From the NCBI RefSeq assembly GCF_016808335.1, contig NC_053148.1, positions 14,660,433 to 14,724,432 on the forward strand: 64,000 bases of DNA, read 5' to 3'. Origin of the DNA: Panicum virgatum (taxonomy: Eukaryota; Streptophyta; Magnoliopsida; Poales; Poaceae). The notes under the pieces were generated by a model. It did not search any database. It saw only the letters and a list, made by a program, of their open reading frames with translations, and was not told the DNA's origin. The translations under genes and the position numbers were made by a program. The stretch's first letter is position 1. Every line of letters starts with the position of its first letter. This document shows, piece by piece, positions 11,560-21,586 of the stretch.

Positions 11560-11670
11560 AAAAATATCTCTATCAACTTTGCGAGTGAAAAGAGTAGGAT
11601 CGGCTTTGCCTATTTCAAAGCCTTTCCTTAAGAGAAAGTCCTTAAGGCATTCATACCATGCTCTAGGGGC

Positions 11671-13851
11671 TTACTTGAGCCCATAGAGTGCCTTATGGAG
11701 CAAGTAGACGTGGTTTGGGAATTTGGGATCTTCAAAACCCGGTGGTTGCTCAACATATACTAATTCGGAGATTGGACCATTAAGGAAAGCACTCTTCACG
11801 TCCATTTGATATAGCTTGAAATCATGGTGAGTAGCATAGGCAAGAAAAATACGAATTGATTCAAGCCTAGCTACGGGTGCATAAGTCTCACCAAAATCCA
11901 AACCTTCGATTTGTGTGTAGCCTTGAGCAACCAACCTTGCTTTGTTTCTTGTCACCACGCCATGTTCATCTTGTTTGTTTCGAAAAACCCACTTGGTTCC
12001 AATTATATTTTGCTTGGGTCTTTCTACTAAGGACCAGACTTCATTCCGAGTGAAGTTGTTCAATTCCTCTTGCATAGATATCACCCAATCCGGATCATCC
12101 AATGCTTCCTCCACCTTAAGAGGTTCCAAGGAAGAAACAAACGAGTAATGTTCACAAAAAGTAGCCAACCGAGATCGAGTGGTTAACCCTTTGCTTATGC
12201 TTCCAAGGATATTATCAACGGGATGATCCTTTTGAATTATGTGATGAACTCTTGGATGTGGAATGGAGGATTGATGTTGGATTGGTTCAGTTTCTCTATC
12301 GTCTTGAAACTGGTCTTGACGTTGAGTTGATGGTTCGGCTTGAGTGGCCCGGATACTCCGGTCTGGAGTCCGGATACTCCGGTCAATATGTCCGGAGTCT
12401 CCGGCTTCATATCCGGAGTTTCTGGGTTTTGCAGCGGATGTAGAGGTAGATGGTCCTTGATACATCATCTCATCATCATCATCATTGTCCACTTGTTCTT
12501 GAGGCTTTATTTCACCGATTTCCAACTTCTTGATAGCTTGACTTGATGATTCTTCCATTCCTACAATATTATCAACTTGCTCCCCTTGAGAGCCATTAGA
12601 TTCATCAAATGTCACGTCACACGCTATTTCAACACAACTGGAGGTTTTGTTGAAAACACGATAGCCATGAGCATTTGAGGCATAACCAAGAAGAAATCCT
12701 TCATCAACTTTAGGTGCAAAGTTAGAGTTCTTGGGCTTCTTGTTAAGAATGAAGCACTTACTTCCAAAAACTCTAAAGTAAGACACATTAGAATTTTTAC
12801 CAAGTAGAAGCTCATATGCCGTCTTGTTCAAGATCTTGTGAAGATATAGACGGTTGATGGCATGACATGCCGTGTTGATTGCTTCCGCCCAAAATTGATC
12901 CGAGATCTTGTACTCATCAAGCATTGTTCTTGCGGCCTCAATGAGAGTTCTATTTTTCCTCTCAACAATTCCATTTTGTTGAGGGGTGTATGGAACCGAG
13001 AACTCATGACCAATGCCCTCTTCATCTAAAAACTCTTCTACGTTAGTGTTCTTGAATTCGGTGCCGTTGTCACTTCTCACTTTCTTGATCTTAGTCTCAA
13101 ATTCATTTTGAGCTCTTTTTGCAAACTTCTTGAAGGTCTCTTGCACTACACTTTTGTCATGCAAAAAGAATACCCAAGTGAAGCGAGAATAATCATCAAC
13201 AATGACAAGACCATATTTGTTACCACCAATGCTAATGTACGCCACTGGACCAAAGAGATCCATATGTAGAAGTTCAAATGGCTTGACGGTGGTGACAATA
13301 CTCTTTGATGGATGTGGAACACCAACTTGCTTTCCGGCTTGGCATGCACTACAAACACGATCTTTCTCAAAAGAAACATTTGTTAGTCCAAAGATGTGAT
13401 CCCCCTTAAGAAGTTTATTGAGATTTCTCATCCCAACATGAGCTAGTCGGCGATGCCATAACAAACCCAAGCTAGACTTTGCTATCAAGCAAGCGTCAAG
13501 TTGAGCACTCTCTTGAGAGAAATCCACAAGATAGAGCTTTCCCTTGAGCACCCCCTTGAAAGCAATAGAGTCATCGCTTCTTCTAATGATGGTTACACCC
13601 TCGTTAGTGAACAAACAATTGAAACCCGAATCACAAAATTGTGAGATGGACAACAAATTGTAACCAAGTGACTCAACTAAAAGAACTTTTGAGAGAGTGA
13701 ACTTTGAGTTTAAATTAATGTTACCGGTACCAAGCACTCTTCCCTTTTGATTTCCTGCAAAGGTAATGAAATGATCTCCACTTGATGCGGTTATAGTTTC
13801 GAACATACTCCTTTCTCCGGTCATATGATTTGTGCATCCACTATCAATCAC
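11671..13851 (-). pseudogene. SIRE-type pol, N-terminal part: protease, integrase, RT start
   Basis: 726 aa. It opens with the protease motif [12 protein letters not shown]; the reading continues upstream of the first Met to about 13890. Next come the GAG-pre-integrase [17 protein letters not shown] with CSACQAG, then the integrase core with [13 protein letters not shown] and [13 protein letters not shown] (D, D, E all present). The RT start follows, with [15 protein letters not shown] and [13 protein letters not shown]. It ends at a stop directly after LHKALYGLK, where an intact element would read a Gln codon, so this is a single nonsense change. Between integrase and RT the frame crosses a CCGGAG..TCCGG cluster (12348-12426) without losing phase, adding a Ser/Arg/Asp-rich stretch. 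Confidence 0.92.
12348..12426. repeat. In-frame CCGGAG..TCCGG cluster inside pol
   Basis: Four degenerate units within the integrase-RT linker of pol. Read in the pol frame they encode repeats such as [12 protein letters not shown], so the motif was taken up without breaking the frame. Confidence 0.8.
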
Positions 13852-13891
13852 CCAAGTTGACCCACCGGAGGAGTATCCCTACAAAACCAAG

Positions 13892-14509
13892 TTACTCTTT
13901 TCTTTTAGGTACCCAACAATACTTGGGTCCTTTAATGTTAGTCACAAGAATTTTGGGTACCCAAACATGACTTTTTACTTTTGTGTTCCATGTATGATGT
14001 CCTACAAACTTGGCAACCACTTTACCATGGTGGTTCCTTGTCAAAACATAATTGGCGTAAAATGATACATGAGATGATTCTTGTGCCTTGATCTTGGTTG
14101 AGTTAGAGGTCTTGAACTTATCTTCTTTGAATGAGGATGCAACAATCTTAGCACCCTCATCACGTGTTGTGCCTCTCTTGATGAAGTTGACATGACCACT
14201 TTCTTGAATCACATTTGTCTTGTGAATGGGAGTGGTCATGTTCACTAGACCTCCTTGAGCACCCAAGGCGGTCTTGTTCTTGTTCTTGGTAAATGGAATG
14301 ACATGTGGAGTACCTTGCCCATTCCTACCAAGTCCCTTACCCACTTCAAACCCAAACTTGCTCATGTATCTTGACCCAAATCCCTTGGTGTGTTTCTCAA
14401 ACTCACCTACCCTTGTAAAGGGAATTTTCTTTGGGACTTGAGTATGTGATGGAGCCTCTTCTTGCAACAAATGAGTGAGTCTAGAGATTTCTTTCTTCAT
14501 TGCATTCAT
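13892..14509 (-). pseudogene. SIRE-type gag C-terminal extension
   Basis: 205 aa in the same frame as gag and separated from it by the TAA at 14639. It has no enzymatic domain. The sequence is basic, with GSRYMSKFGFEVGKGLGRNG, typical of the region between zinc knuckle and protease in Maximus-type elements. It ends at 13892, and the protease frame starts in another phase a few bases later. That is either a degenerate frameshift or the original gag/pol boundary. Confidence 0.75.
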
Positions 14510-14638
14510 CTCAACATGGTTAGTAGCACAAGTTTGAATATCGATGTTATAGCACCGAGCACAACCATTACTAAAAGAGGGACTAGATGAATTAGATGTC
14601 TCTCTAGTCTTAGAAGTACTTTCCCAAAGAGTATTAAA

Positions 14639-16621
14639 TTAAACTTCAAGTGCCGTGTGATTACCTTGTAAGCTTGTTATGCTCTCTTGAAGTTTCTCAT
14701 TATCTTTCCTTAGAAAAGTGTTAGTGTCATTGACAAAAGAAAATTTTCTAGTCAAATCATTCACTTTTTCTTTTTCACTAGAGAGTGACTCTTTCAACTC
14801 AAGAAGAGTGCCATCCTTGACTTTGATTGAGTTCACAAGCATCTTGTTTTCCTCCCTTTCATAGGCGAGGTCCTTTTCAAGAGCCTTGAATTTTTCTCTC
14901 TCAAGTCTAAGCAATTCTTCTTGTGTTTCAAGAGTCTCATCTGCTTCATCCAGTTTCATAACTAATTTCATCATTTTAGTTGCGGCCCCTTTATAATATT
15001 TCTTGACTAGTTTATCAACTTCTACTTCATTATCCATTTCATCGTCCGATGAGATTGGAGATGTTACCTTGGAGTTTTTAGCCATGAGGCACATGATGGG
15101 ATCTTCATCCTCATCGTCGGTGAGATCTTCAAACAAGCTTGGAGGATGTGGAGATGATGCCTTGAAAGCCATGGTTGCAACATCTTCTTTCTCGGACTCA
15201 CTTTCTTGTTGTGAATCCCATTCTTGACCAAGATGAGCTTCTCCGGCTTGCTTCTTGTACCTTGATCTATCTCTCTTGGATGAGCTTTCTTTGGTGTCTT
15301 TATTCCTTTTCTTTTCTTCCGGGCAATCGGCAATGAAATGCCCAACTTTGTTACACCCGAAACATGGCCTATTAGATCTTCTTCTTGGCTCATACTTCTT
15401 GTTCTTCCCAAAGTTTCTAAAGTTGCTCTTCTTTATTACTCTTGTGAAGTTCTTGATAAAGAAGGCCATTTGCTCATCATCAAGCTCATTATCATCATCA
15501 CTACTAGTGCCTTCAATTTTTGAGGATTGGTTTGCCTTTTCTTTGCCTTTTGATTTAGCTTGAAGTGCCAACCCACTATTCTTGGCTGCTTGTTCTTGAA
15601 GCTCGGCTAGATCTTGGTTAATCTTGACTCTCTTCAATTGATCATGGTGAGCCTCAATTCTTCCAAGAACATTCTCGGCGGTGAAGTGCTTGAATCCTCT
15701 TTCGGCTCTAATCAAGCTAGGTAGAGTAACATCCCTAGCCATATATACGGTCAAGAGCTTGTCCACGATCTCACGGTCACCCCGCTTGTCACCAGCAAGA
15801 GATTTAATTTGATTTGTGATCTTCTTCATGCGGTTATACATCTCTTTCACACCTTCACCCTTCTTCATGGAGAATAAGCTCAATTCATCTTCCAAAGTTT
15901 TGATTTTTGATTCACGTACTTTTCTTGACCCTTGATGATTCACTAGGAGAGTGTCCCAAGCATCTTTGGCGGTTGGTGCATCCTCTATCTTTTCAAACTC
16001 TTCGGGACTCACGGATGTGTGCAAGATGTTCAATGCTTGAAAGTTCCTTTGTAGCACATATGCTTGAATCGGTGTTGGAGTTTCATCTTCATCCGGAATT
16101 TCACATCCAACCTCCACAACTTTCCAAAGATCCTTGTGAATTGCATTCATGTAACCGAACATCTTAGTCTTCCATTGGTTATATCCGGTGCCATCAAAGA
16201 AAGGTGGTTTACCCATATGAATTGATGCATTGTGCTCACTAGGTAGTGAAAATGTGTAGTCATGAGCAACTCTTCGAAAGTCACCTTTGCCTTTTGACCT
16301 TGATGAGCTGCCCTTGTTTGAAGAGCGTGAGGCTCTTCTCTTGGGATCGGTATCGGAGTCATCACTAGAATCTATGATAACTCGGGAGCTAGACTTTTTC
16401 TTCCTTTGATCCTTCTTCTTTTTCCTCCATGCCTTCCACTCCTCATAAGACATCTCATCATCGGATGTCTCTTCTTCACTTTCTTCTCCACCATTCTTAT
16501 ACTTTCCCTTCTTGTTGTTGTTGGATGACTCTACATTCTTGTCTTTGTCTCTTTTATCACTGGGATCACCTTTTTCACCTTCATTAACCGGATTCTCTGG
16601 ATTCTTCTCATCATCCGACAT
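14639..16621 (-). CDS. SIRE-type gag polyprotein
   Basis: 660 aa. The ATG at 16621 lies about 44 bases after the PBS, the usual position. The N-terminus is acidic, then Lys/Ser-rich. Residues about 135-345 are a UBN2-type gag domain (GKPPFFDGTGYNQWKTKM; DAPTAKDAWDTL). A CX2CX4HX4C zinc knuckle (CFGCNKVGHFIADC) lies near residue 425. The last about 115 residues look like a coiled coil (LEKDLAYEREENKMLVNSI). It forms the virus-like particle and packages element RNA. The TAA at 14639 cuts it from its C-terminal extension; SIRE elements are known to carry a stop near gag/pol, but here it lies well before the protease. Confidence 0.92.
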   Translation of the reverse strand: MSDDEKNPENPVNEGEKGDPSDKRDKDKNVESSNNNKKGKYKNGGEESEEETSDDEMSYEEWKAWRKKKKDQRKKKSSSRVIIDSSDDSDTDPKRRASRSSNKGSSSRSKGKGDFRRVAHDYTFSLPSEHNASIHMGKPPFFDGTGYNQWKTKMFGYMNAIHKDLWKVVEVGCEIPDEDETPTPIQAYVLQRNFQALNILHTSVSPEEFEKIEDAPTAKDAWDTLLVNHQGSRKVRESKIKTLEDELSLFSMKKGEGVKEMYNRMKKITNQIKSLAGDKRGDREIVDKLLTVYMARDVTLPSLIRAERGFKHFTAENVLGRIEAHHDQLKRVKINQDLAELQEQAAKNSGLALQAKSKGKEKANQSSKIEGTSSDDDNELDDEQMAFFIKNFTRVIKKSNFRNFGKNKKYEPRRRSNRPCFGCNKVGHFIADCPEEKKRNKDTKESSSKRDRSRYKKQAGEAHLGQEWDSQQESESEKEDVATMAFKASSPHPPSLFEDLTDDEDEDPIMCLMAKNSKVTSPISSDDEMDNEVEVDKLVKKYYKGAATKMMKLVMKLDEADETLETQEELLRLEREKFKALEKDLAYEREENKMLVNSIKVKDGTLLELKESLSSEKEKVNDLTRKFSFVNDTNTFLRKDNEKLQESITSLQGNHTALEV

Positions 16622-16664
16622 CTTGACCTCTCCGGACGGTTAAGCCCTTTGAATGGAGAGCCTT

Positions 16665-16676
16665 GCTCTGATACCA
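16665..16676 (-). other. Primer binding site, initiator tRNA-Met type
   Basis: TGGTATCAGAGC on the minus strand, three bases inside the 5' LTR. It is complementary to the 3' end of plant initiator tRNA-Met, the usual copia primer. Confidence 0.9.
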
Positions 16677-16678
16677 AT

Positions 16679-18022
16679 TGAAAGGATCTTAAGAAGCCTA
16701 GAGGGGGGGTGAATAGGCAATCTGCAATTTAAAACACTTAACAAAAATGTCAGACACAGACCAGCCTAGATACTCCGGGTATAAGCCCGGATACTCCGGG
16801 TTTGGTGGTCTGGAGTATCCGGAGTTATTTCCGGAGTCTCCGGGTATGAACAACCTGAAAGGAAACTGCAGAAATCTGAGTATGAAAAGTAGATCGAGCT
16901 AAAGTAAGAGTACCAGGGGTTCCTTAAGGTTGATCTCCAACAAATAGAATTCACTAGAAACTCGTGAGTGAGTAGATCGAGCTCAAACCCTAGAAATGAA
17001 GACTCACAAGCAAATAGCAATGAAATCAAGTAAACTAACACGAAGGAGACAAAGATTTGTTTCCCGAAGTTCACACCCGAAGGTGCTACGTCTCTGTGAG
17101 GAAGGATTCGAGAGACGGTGCTCAAGAATCCCTATGCTCCTCTTCTAAGGGCGAGATCACCTCTCAAGCCCAAGGTTACTTACTATGGATTCCTCGGCGA
17201 GGAATGGAGCTTACAAACTTCTTGTGCAGCTCACAATCTTGATTGAACAATCACAAGCACGCCTAGCCATCTAGGAGCACAAGGCTCCAAGAGTAACAAA
17301 CTTGAATCCGTGGGCTTGACCAAAACCAAGTGCTCAAGAGATGGAAATGAGGCTCACTAGCACTAATCCTTGCTCTTGCTTGCTTCTCACTCAAATCCCT
17401 CAGGGGATTCACTCAAGAATGGAGAAAGGGGAGTGAGAGAGCTCTTTCTTGGCTTAGGTTTGAGTTCAGCTCGTCAAAGTGGCAAGAGTGAGTGCTGAAG
17501 GGGTATGGTGGGGGTATTTATAGTCTTCAGCCCAGAAATAGCCGTTGGGCGAAAGGGTACACGGAGACTCCGGGTATATGCCCGGAGACTCCGGAAAACT
17601 CTGGTTTTTCAGCCCGGAAACAGCACCCGGACACTCCGGGCAAAGGGGTCCGGAGTATCCGGCCCTATACCCGGAGTATCCGGGTAAGGCAGGGAAAAAC
17701 TTCGGTTTTTTGCTCTTTTGAGTTGTTTTGCGGCTCACAAGTGTTTGTATAGGTTTTCTTGAGCACAAGATTTAAATCGAAACCCTTGAACCAAGTCCCT
17801 CTTGATAGTACGGCGTTCCTATACTCAAAATTCAAATTTAAAATCTAATTTCTTGAGTAAACTTGAACTCCGCTTTTTCATTTCCTTTTTGAGGGTTGTA
17901 TATCGTCACTTGATCCATTTATACAAATTCACCACCTGCACACAAGCTCAATTACACGATTAAATGCACATGTGTTTTGTCATTAACCACCAAAACCCAC
18001 TTAGGGGCCTAGATCACTTTCA
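16679..18022 (-). repeat. 5' LTR of the SIRE-type element
   Basis: 1344 bp, same boundaries as the left LTR. It holds motif clusters at 16765-16844 and 17561-17684. The second cluster has an extra stretch (about 17596-17642) absent from the other LTR. Confidence 0.95.
17515..17522 (-). promoter_or_regulatory. TATA box of SIRE 5' LTR
   Basis: TATAAATA on the minus strand. It would drive transcription towards gag. Confidence 0.6.
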
Positions 18023-18375
18023 TCGGGCTTATCATGGCATCTACTTTTCGACGTTTGTACATAGTTGTGTTTCTTTTCTATTGTAGAACTTCTAAAGTAA
18101 GCGTACCTTACTTTTACTTCTTCTCTTTTAAATAAAAAGCTAGAACTTTATTGTACTAGCTCCAAAACTTTGATGTAAATTACACCTCTTATCTATGTGA
18201 TGTAAAATATGGTGGAATTGTTGTATCTCCAGCTCGCCTTCGTGTGGGATATATACTTGTGTTTCGATCGGATATTCAGTGGTTATATCGGGATATTACC
18301 CGACAGACCAAGGATTACTCCGATTAAGATGCATAGTGCACTTGATCTGGTGTAATTCAGACTGGTTCTGCCACA
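18023..18375 (+). mobile_element. Long gypsy-type LTR, second fragment (3' end)
   Basis: Starts with the TSD copy TCGGG and resumes the LTR split by the SIRE element. The end (ATCGG..TTACCCGACAGAC, then GGTTCTGCCACA) matches the end of the solo LTR at 36.8-36.93 kb (GGTTCTACCACA). The following five bases, ACAAG, are the expected target duplication, whose partner lies outside the window. It sits inside the pol of a Tat-lineage element. Confidence 0.75.
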
Positions 18376-18382
18376 ACAAGTT

Positions 18383-19060
18383 ATGGCCGATTTTGTTGTT
18401 CAGCATTGTGGGCCAGAATTGGGGATAGTTGATCTAGTTCCATGGACATTGTTCTTCGATGGTTCATCATGTGGATTTGGATCCGGTATTGGCATTGTCT
18501 TGGTGTCACCTCGGGGGACAATGTTTGAGTTGTCTTTTCCAATAGAAGCTACTGCTACCAATAATCAGGCTGAGTACTAGGGTTTGCTTAAAGGAATTCG
18601 TCTATTGCAAGAAATCGGAGCTGATGCAGTAGAAATATATGGGGATTCCATGTTAGTGGTCAACCAGTTGATCGGCATATATGAATGTAAAGATGATATC
18701 CTACGGGTTTATCACGAAGAGTGTTGTCGATTGCTGAGAGAATTCAAAAAAGTGACCATAGAGCATGTACCCAAGATTTATAATGGTGATGCTAATCGGT
18801 TGGCACAGCACGCTTCTGGTTATCGGCCAATGGAAAGTGTGATGATGTTGGAATTGCCTGCCGATGATTGGAGAAAAGAGATTGTAGAATATTTGGAAAA
18901 TGCCTCCAAGGAAGTAAGCCGAAAGATCAGATTTCAGGCAACTAAATATGTGTTGGTCGAAGGAGAATTGTATTATCGGACGATTGATGGAGTCTTGCTC
19001 AGATGCCTTGATAAAGAAGAAGCTAAAATCTTAATGGGAGAAATACATGAAAGTGGGTAA
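18383..19060 (+). pseudogene. Tat-lineage pol: archaeal-type RNase H and linker to integrase
   Basis: The frame is open from about 18376 with one TAG at 18578-18580 (in TNNQAEY-stop-GLLKG, where a Glu codon is expected) and a stop at 19060. RNase H motifs are FFDGSSCGFGSGIGIVL (first Asp), a Glu in NNQAEY, IYGDSMLVVNQL (second Asp) and VPKIYNGDANRLAQHASGYR. This domain follows the normal RNase H in Tat elements and marks the lineage. At about 19050 the frame breaks where an integrase zinc finger should begin: the two His residues (usual form H..GVCG.H) are absent and the reading jumps to YFWPTML. A small deletion with frameshift is inferred. Confidence 0.85.
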
Positions 19061-19089
19061 TCAGGAGAAACGGATACTTTTGGCCAACC

Positions 19090-20118
19090 ATGTTAGAAGA
19101 TTGCTTCACTTGTTATAAGGGTTGTCAAGGGTGTCAGAAATTTGGTAATGTGCAGAGAGCACCGGCATCGGCTATGAATCCTATTATTAAGCCGTGGCCA
19201 TTCAGAGGGTGGGGGATCGACTTAATTGGACAAATTTATCCACCATCCAGCAAGAATCACAAGTTCATACTGGTAGCAACAGATTATTTCACCAAATGGG
19301 TAGAGACAATTCCTTTGAAGACTGTAACATCCAAAGAGATGATTAAGTTTGTAAAGGAGCATATTGTTTATCGGTTTGGTACTTGTCAAACTATCACGAC
19401 CGATCAAGGCAGTATGTTTATTTCAGAGGAATTTGGAGAGTTTGCTGTGAGTATGGGGATTAAGTTGTTGAATTCTTCTCCATATTATGCTCAAGCCAAT
19501 GGTCAGGCAGAAGCTTCTAACAAAGGAATCATTAAGTTGATTAAGAGGAAGATCGAAGAACAACCAAAGAAGTGGCATACGACTCTTAATGAAGTTTTGT
19601 GGGCATACAGAATGTCTTGCCATGAGGCTACCAAAGTGTCTCCGTATCAATTAGTTTATGGACACGAAGCTATGCTTCCTTGGGAAACTCAACTTGGTTC
19701 CAAACGGGTTACATTTCAAGATCAGTAAACGGCTGAGGATTATGTCACATTGATGAAGGATGAGCTGGAAGATTTGGCTGGACATCGACTGAACGCTCTC
19801 ATTGATATCGAGGCTAATAAAGCTAGAGTGGGCCGATGGTATAATAAGAAAGTCAAACCCAAATCTTTTGACCAAGGAGACCTGGTGTGGAAACTGGTCT
19901 TGCCGATAGGAACAAAAGACCTCAAATTCGGCAAGTGGTCCCCTACTTGGGAGGGGCCATACAAGATTAGCAGATGTGTTCCTTTTTTTTGCGACAAAGC
20001 AGATGTGTTCCTGGGAACGCATACATTCTGGAGACACTACAAGGAGAAGAGTTTTTCAGTGCACTTAATGGCAAGTATCTGAAAAAGTATTACCCAAGTG
20101 TATGGGTAGATGCATAGC
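19090..20118 (+). pseudogene. Tat-lineage integrase (degenerate)
   Basis: Begins with the CX2C half of the zinc finger (YKGCQGCQKFG). The core follows, with GWGIDLIGQIYPPSS (first Asp), ATDYFTKWVE, ITTDQGSMFISEEF (second Asp) and YYAQANGQAEASNKGI (Glu). A TAA at 19728 interrupts between core and C-terminal domain. The C-terminal part reads ARVGRWYNKKVKPKSFDQGD and LVWKL. At the T-run near 19985 a one-base shift occurs, and the true frame continues as NAYILETLQGEEF to YYPSVWVDA and a stop near 20118. No chromodomain follows, in keeping with Tat rather than chromovirus elements. Confidence 0.88.
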
Positions 20119-20469
20119 CGATTAGGTGAGACAATCAGTTGGTTTCAAGTATAGCCGATATAGAAAGGTATCGCCTTTCGCACAAATTAAGAAAAGACTT
20201 GACCATATCGTAATGCGTTCGAGTGTTTTCGAGGCCGATATGACACATATTGCCCTTAGATCAAAAATATGATCCAGACATATGGTTCGAGTTTGATTCG
20301 TATTTTCTGTTCAATTTTGGATCGTGAAAAAGTGTTGGTTCGATCGGTGTGACGGTCATAGATTGCAAAAGAAAATCAAGACAATGTAAAGACAAGAAGC
20401 GAAAAGAGGAGGAGGCCCGTCCATTGATTATATTTACAAAAGAGCCAGATAGGCTGTTACATTTACAAC
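20119..20469 (+). other. Spacer between pol and antisense gene
   Basis: No coding frame. It has several GCCGAT motifs (20118, 20155, 20233) and is the 3' flank of the antisense gene. Confidence 0.5.
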
Positions 20470-21198
20470 CTAATCTAACTCTGCTCCGAAGAGGTTGCTG
20501 AAAACCCCGTCCAAGCTCACGTCGGCGACAATGGCGTCGGCGGCGAGGCTGAGGTCGTCAACCAGCTCGTCAAAGGCATCCCACGCTGCAACCCACTCAG
20601 GGAAGACCGGCTCCCATTGCCGGTAGTCCGCCTCGGACATGGTGGAGACGACGGCGATGGCCCTGGCGGCGCCCGCATGGACCCCGTGCTCGGCGACCTC
20701 CGTGACGTGGGCTGGGACGTTCCGGAGGCATACGGAGATGGTGCTCCCCCTCGCATTCACCAAATCTATGGTGACTTGGGAGGCGTCCAGGAGGGTCTGG
20801 ACCTATAACTCCAAGTCTGAAAGGTGAAGAGATTAGAGCAGAAACTCAGAGGAAATCACCAAAGAAGACCTGGTCAGGAAAACTTACTTGCGACCTTGGT
20901 GTCGGAGTTGGTGAGCTGGCCGCGGATGACGACCTGGTCTGTCTGCGCTCGGTCCAGATCATGGCGGGCCTCGGCAAGTTGGTGGAGGAGGTCGCGGATG
21001 AACCCCTGGGTACCCTCGTCTAGGTTCTGGAAGTTGGCGGGGAGCTCAATGGCGGCATCTCTACGGAAATGAGAAGATGGTCAGATACAAATCTCGGATG
21101 CAGCATTGACAAGAAAGATGAATGTTTTACTCGAGGCGAGGATGGAGCGGCGGAGGAGCACCGGAAGAACCCTCACCGGCACGCTTGTTGCTGGCCAT
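20470..21198 (-). pseudogene. Antisense spliced gene in the Tat element (Grande gene23-like position)
   Basis: Three exons on the minus strand: 21131-21198, 20888-21060 and 20470-20816. All have GT donors and AG acceptors, and the reading phase is kept over both introns (68 nt; then 241 nt; total 588 nt, 195 codons plus stop). The start is MASNKRAGEGSSGAPPP. Exon 2 gives LDEGTQGFIRDLLHQLAEAR, and exon 3 has ADYRQWEPVFPEWVAAWDAF and an acidic C-terminus ending GAELD. One in-frame TAG near the start of exon 3 (20802-20804; a Gln codon is likely ancestral) disables it. Antisense genes between pol and 3' LTR are known in some Tat elements (maize Grande). Function is unknown and no catalytic motif is visible. 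Confidence 0.7.
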
Positions 21199-21572
21199 TT
21201 GCTCAAGAGAAAGGAGGAGATGCTAGGGTTTTTGGAGAGCTTGAGGAAGAAGAAGGCAAAGAAAGCTTTGGCCGATGGGAGAACTACAGTGCCGATAGAG
21301 TAATTTATAGCCCAAGATGGCGGAGGTGAATCGATTGCGTGCACTGGTGCGATTTTGCACCCCTGGAGTTAATTAGGGGTGTACGGGTAAAAAGACGAAA
21401 GGTGAATCGGCAGATTCCCATTGTGTGGATGAGAAGGTGAAAGGTTGAGGGCAAAGAAGAGATTTTTATTCATCATCCGCACGGGAAGCGAGATTGCAGT
21501 AAATGAAAGGACCGTTCGGCAGCGTAATCATGACAAATATTAATTTCAAAGTAAAAAGGACATTTTACTCCG
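21199..21572 (+). other. Region between antisense gene and PPT
   Basis: Probable promoter and 5' leader of the antisense gene (minus strand) and 3' UTR of the element. No ORF with a domain is seen. Confidence 0.4.
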
Positions 21573-21584
21573 AAATTGGGGGCA
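21573..21584 (+). other. Polypurine tract of Tat element
   Basis: AAATTGGGGGCA, two bases before the 3' LTR start. ATTGGGGGCATG before TGTTGACAC is typical of Tat elements. Confidence 0.8.
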
Positions 21585-21586
21585 TG

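Larger units (their letters stand above)
6143..18022 (-). mobile_element. Complete Ty1/copia retrotransposon, SIRE/Maximus lineage
   Basis: Two LTRs (6143-7439 and 16679-18022) begin, on the minus strand, with TGAAAGTGATCTAGGCCCC and end with GATCCTTTCA. The 5-bp target duplication TCGGG is present at 6138-6142 and 18023-18027. A PBS matching initiator tRNA-Met and a purine-rich PPT lie just inside the LTRs. Internal ORFs, minus strand in order, are gag (14639-16621), a gag C-terminal extension (13892-14509), protease-integrase-RT (11671-13851), RT-RNase H (10594-11559) and an extra ORF (8043-9737). Stops at 14639 and 11671 and a frame change near 13890 make this copy non-autonomous. It inserted into a long gypsy LTR. 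Confidence 0.95.
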
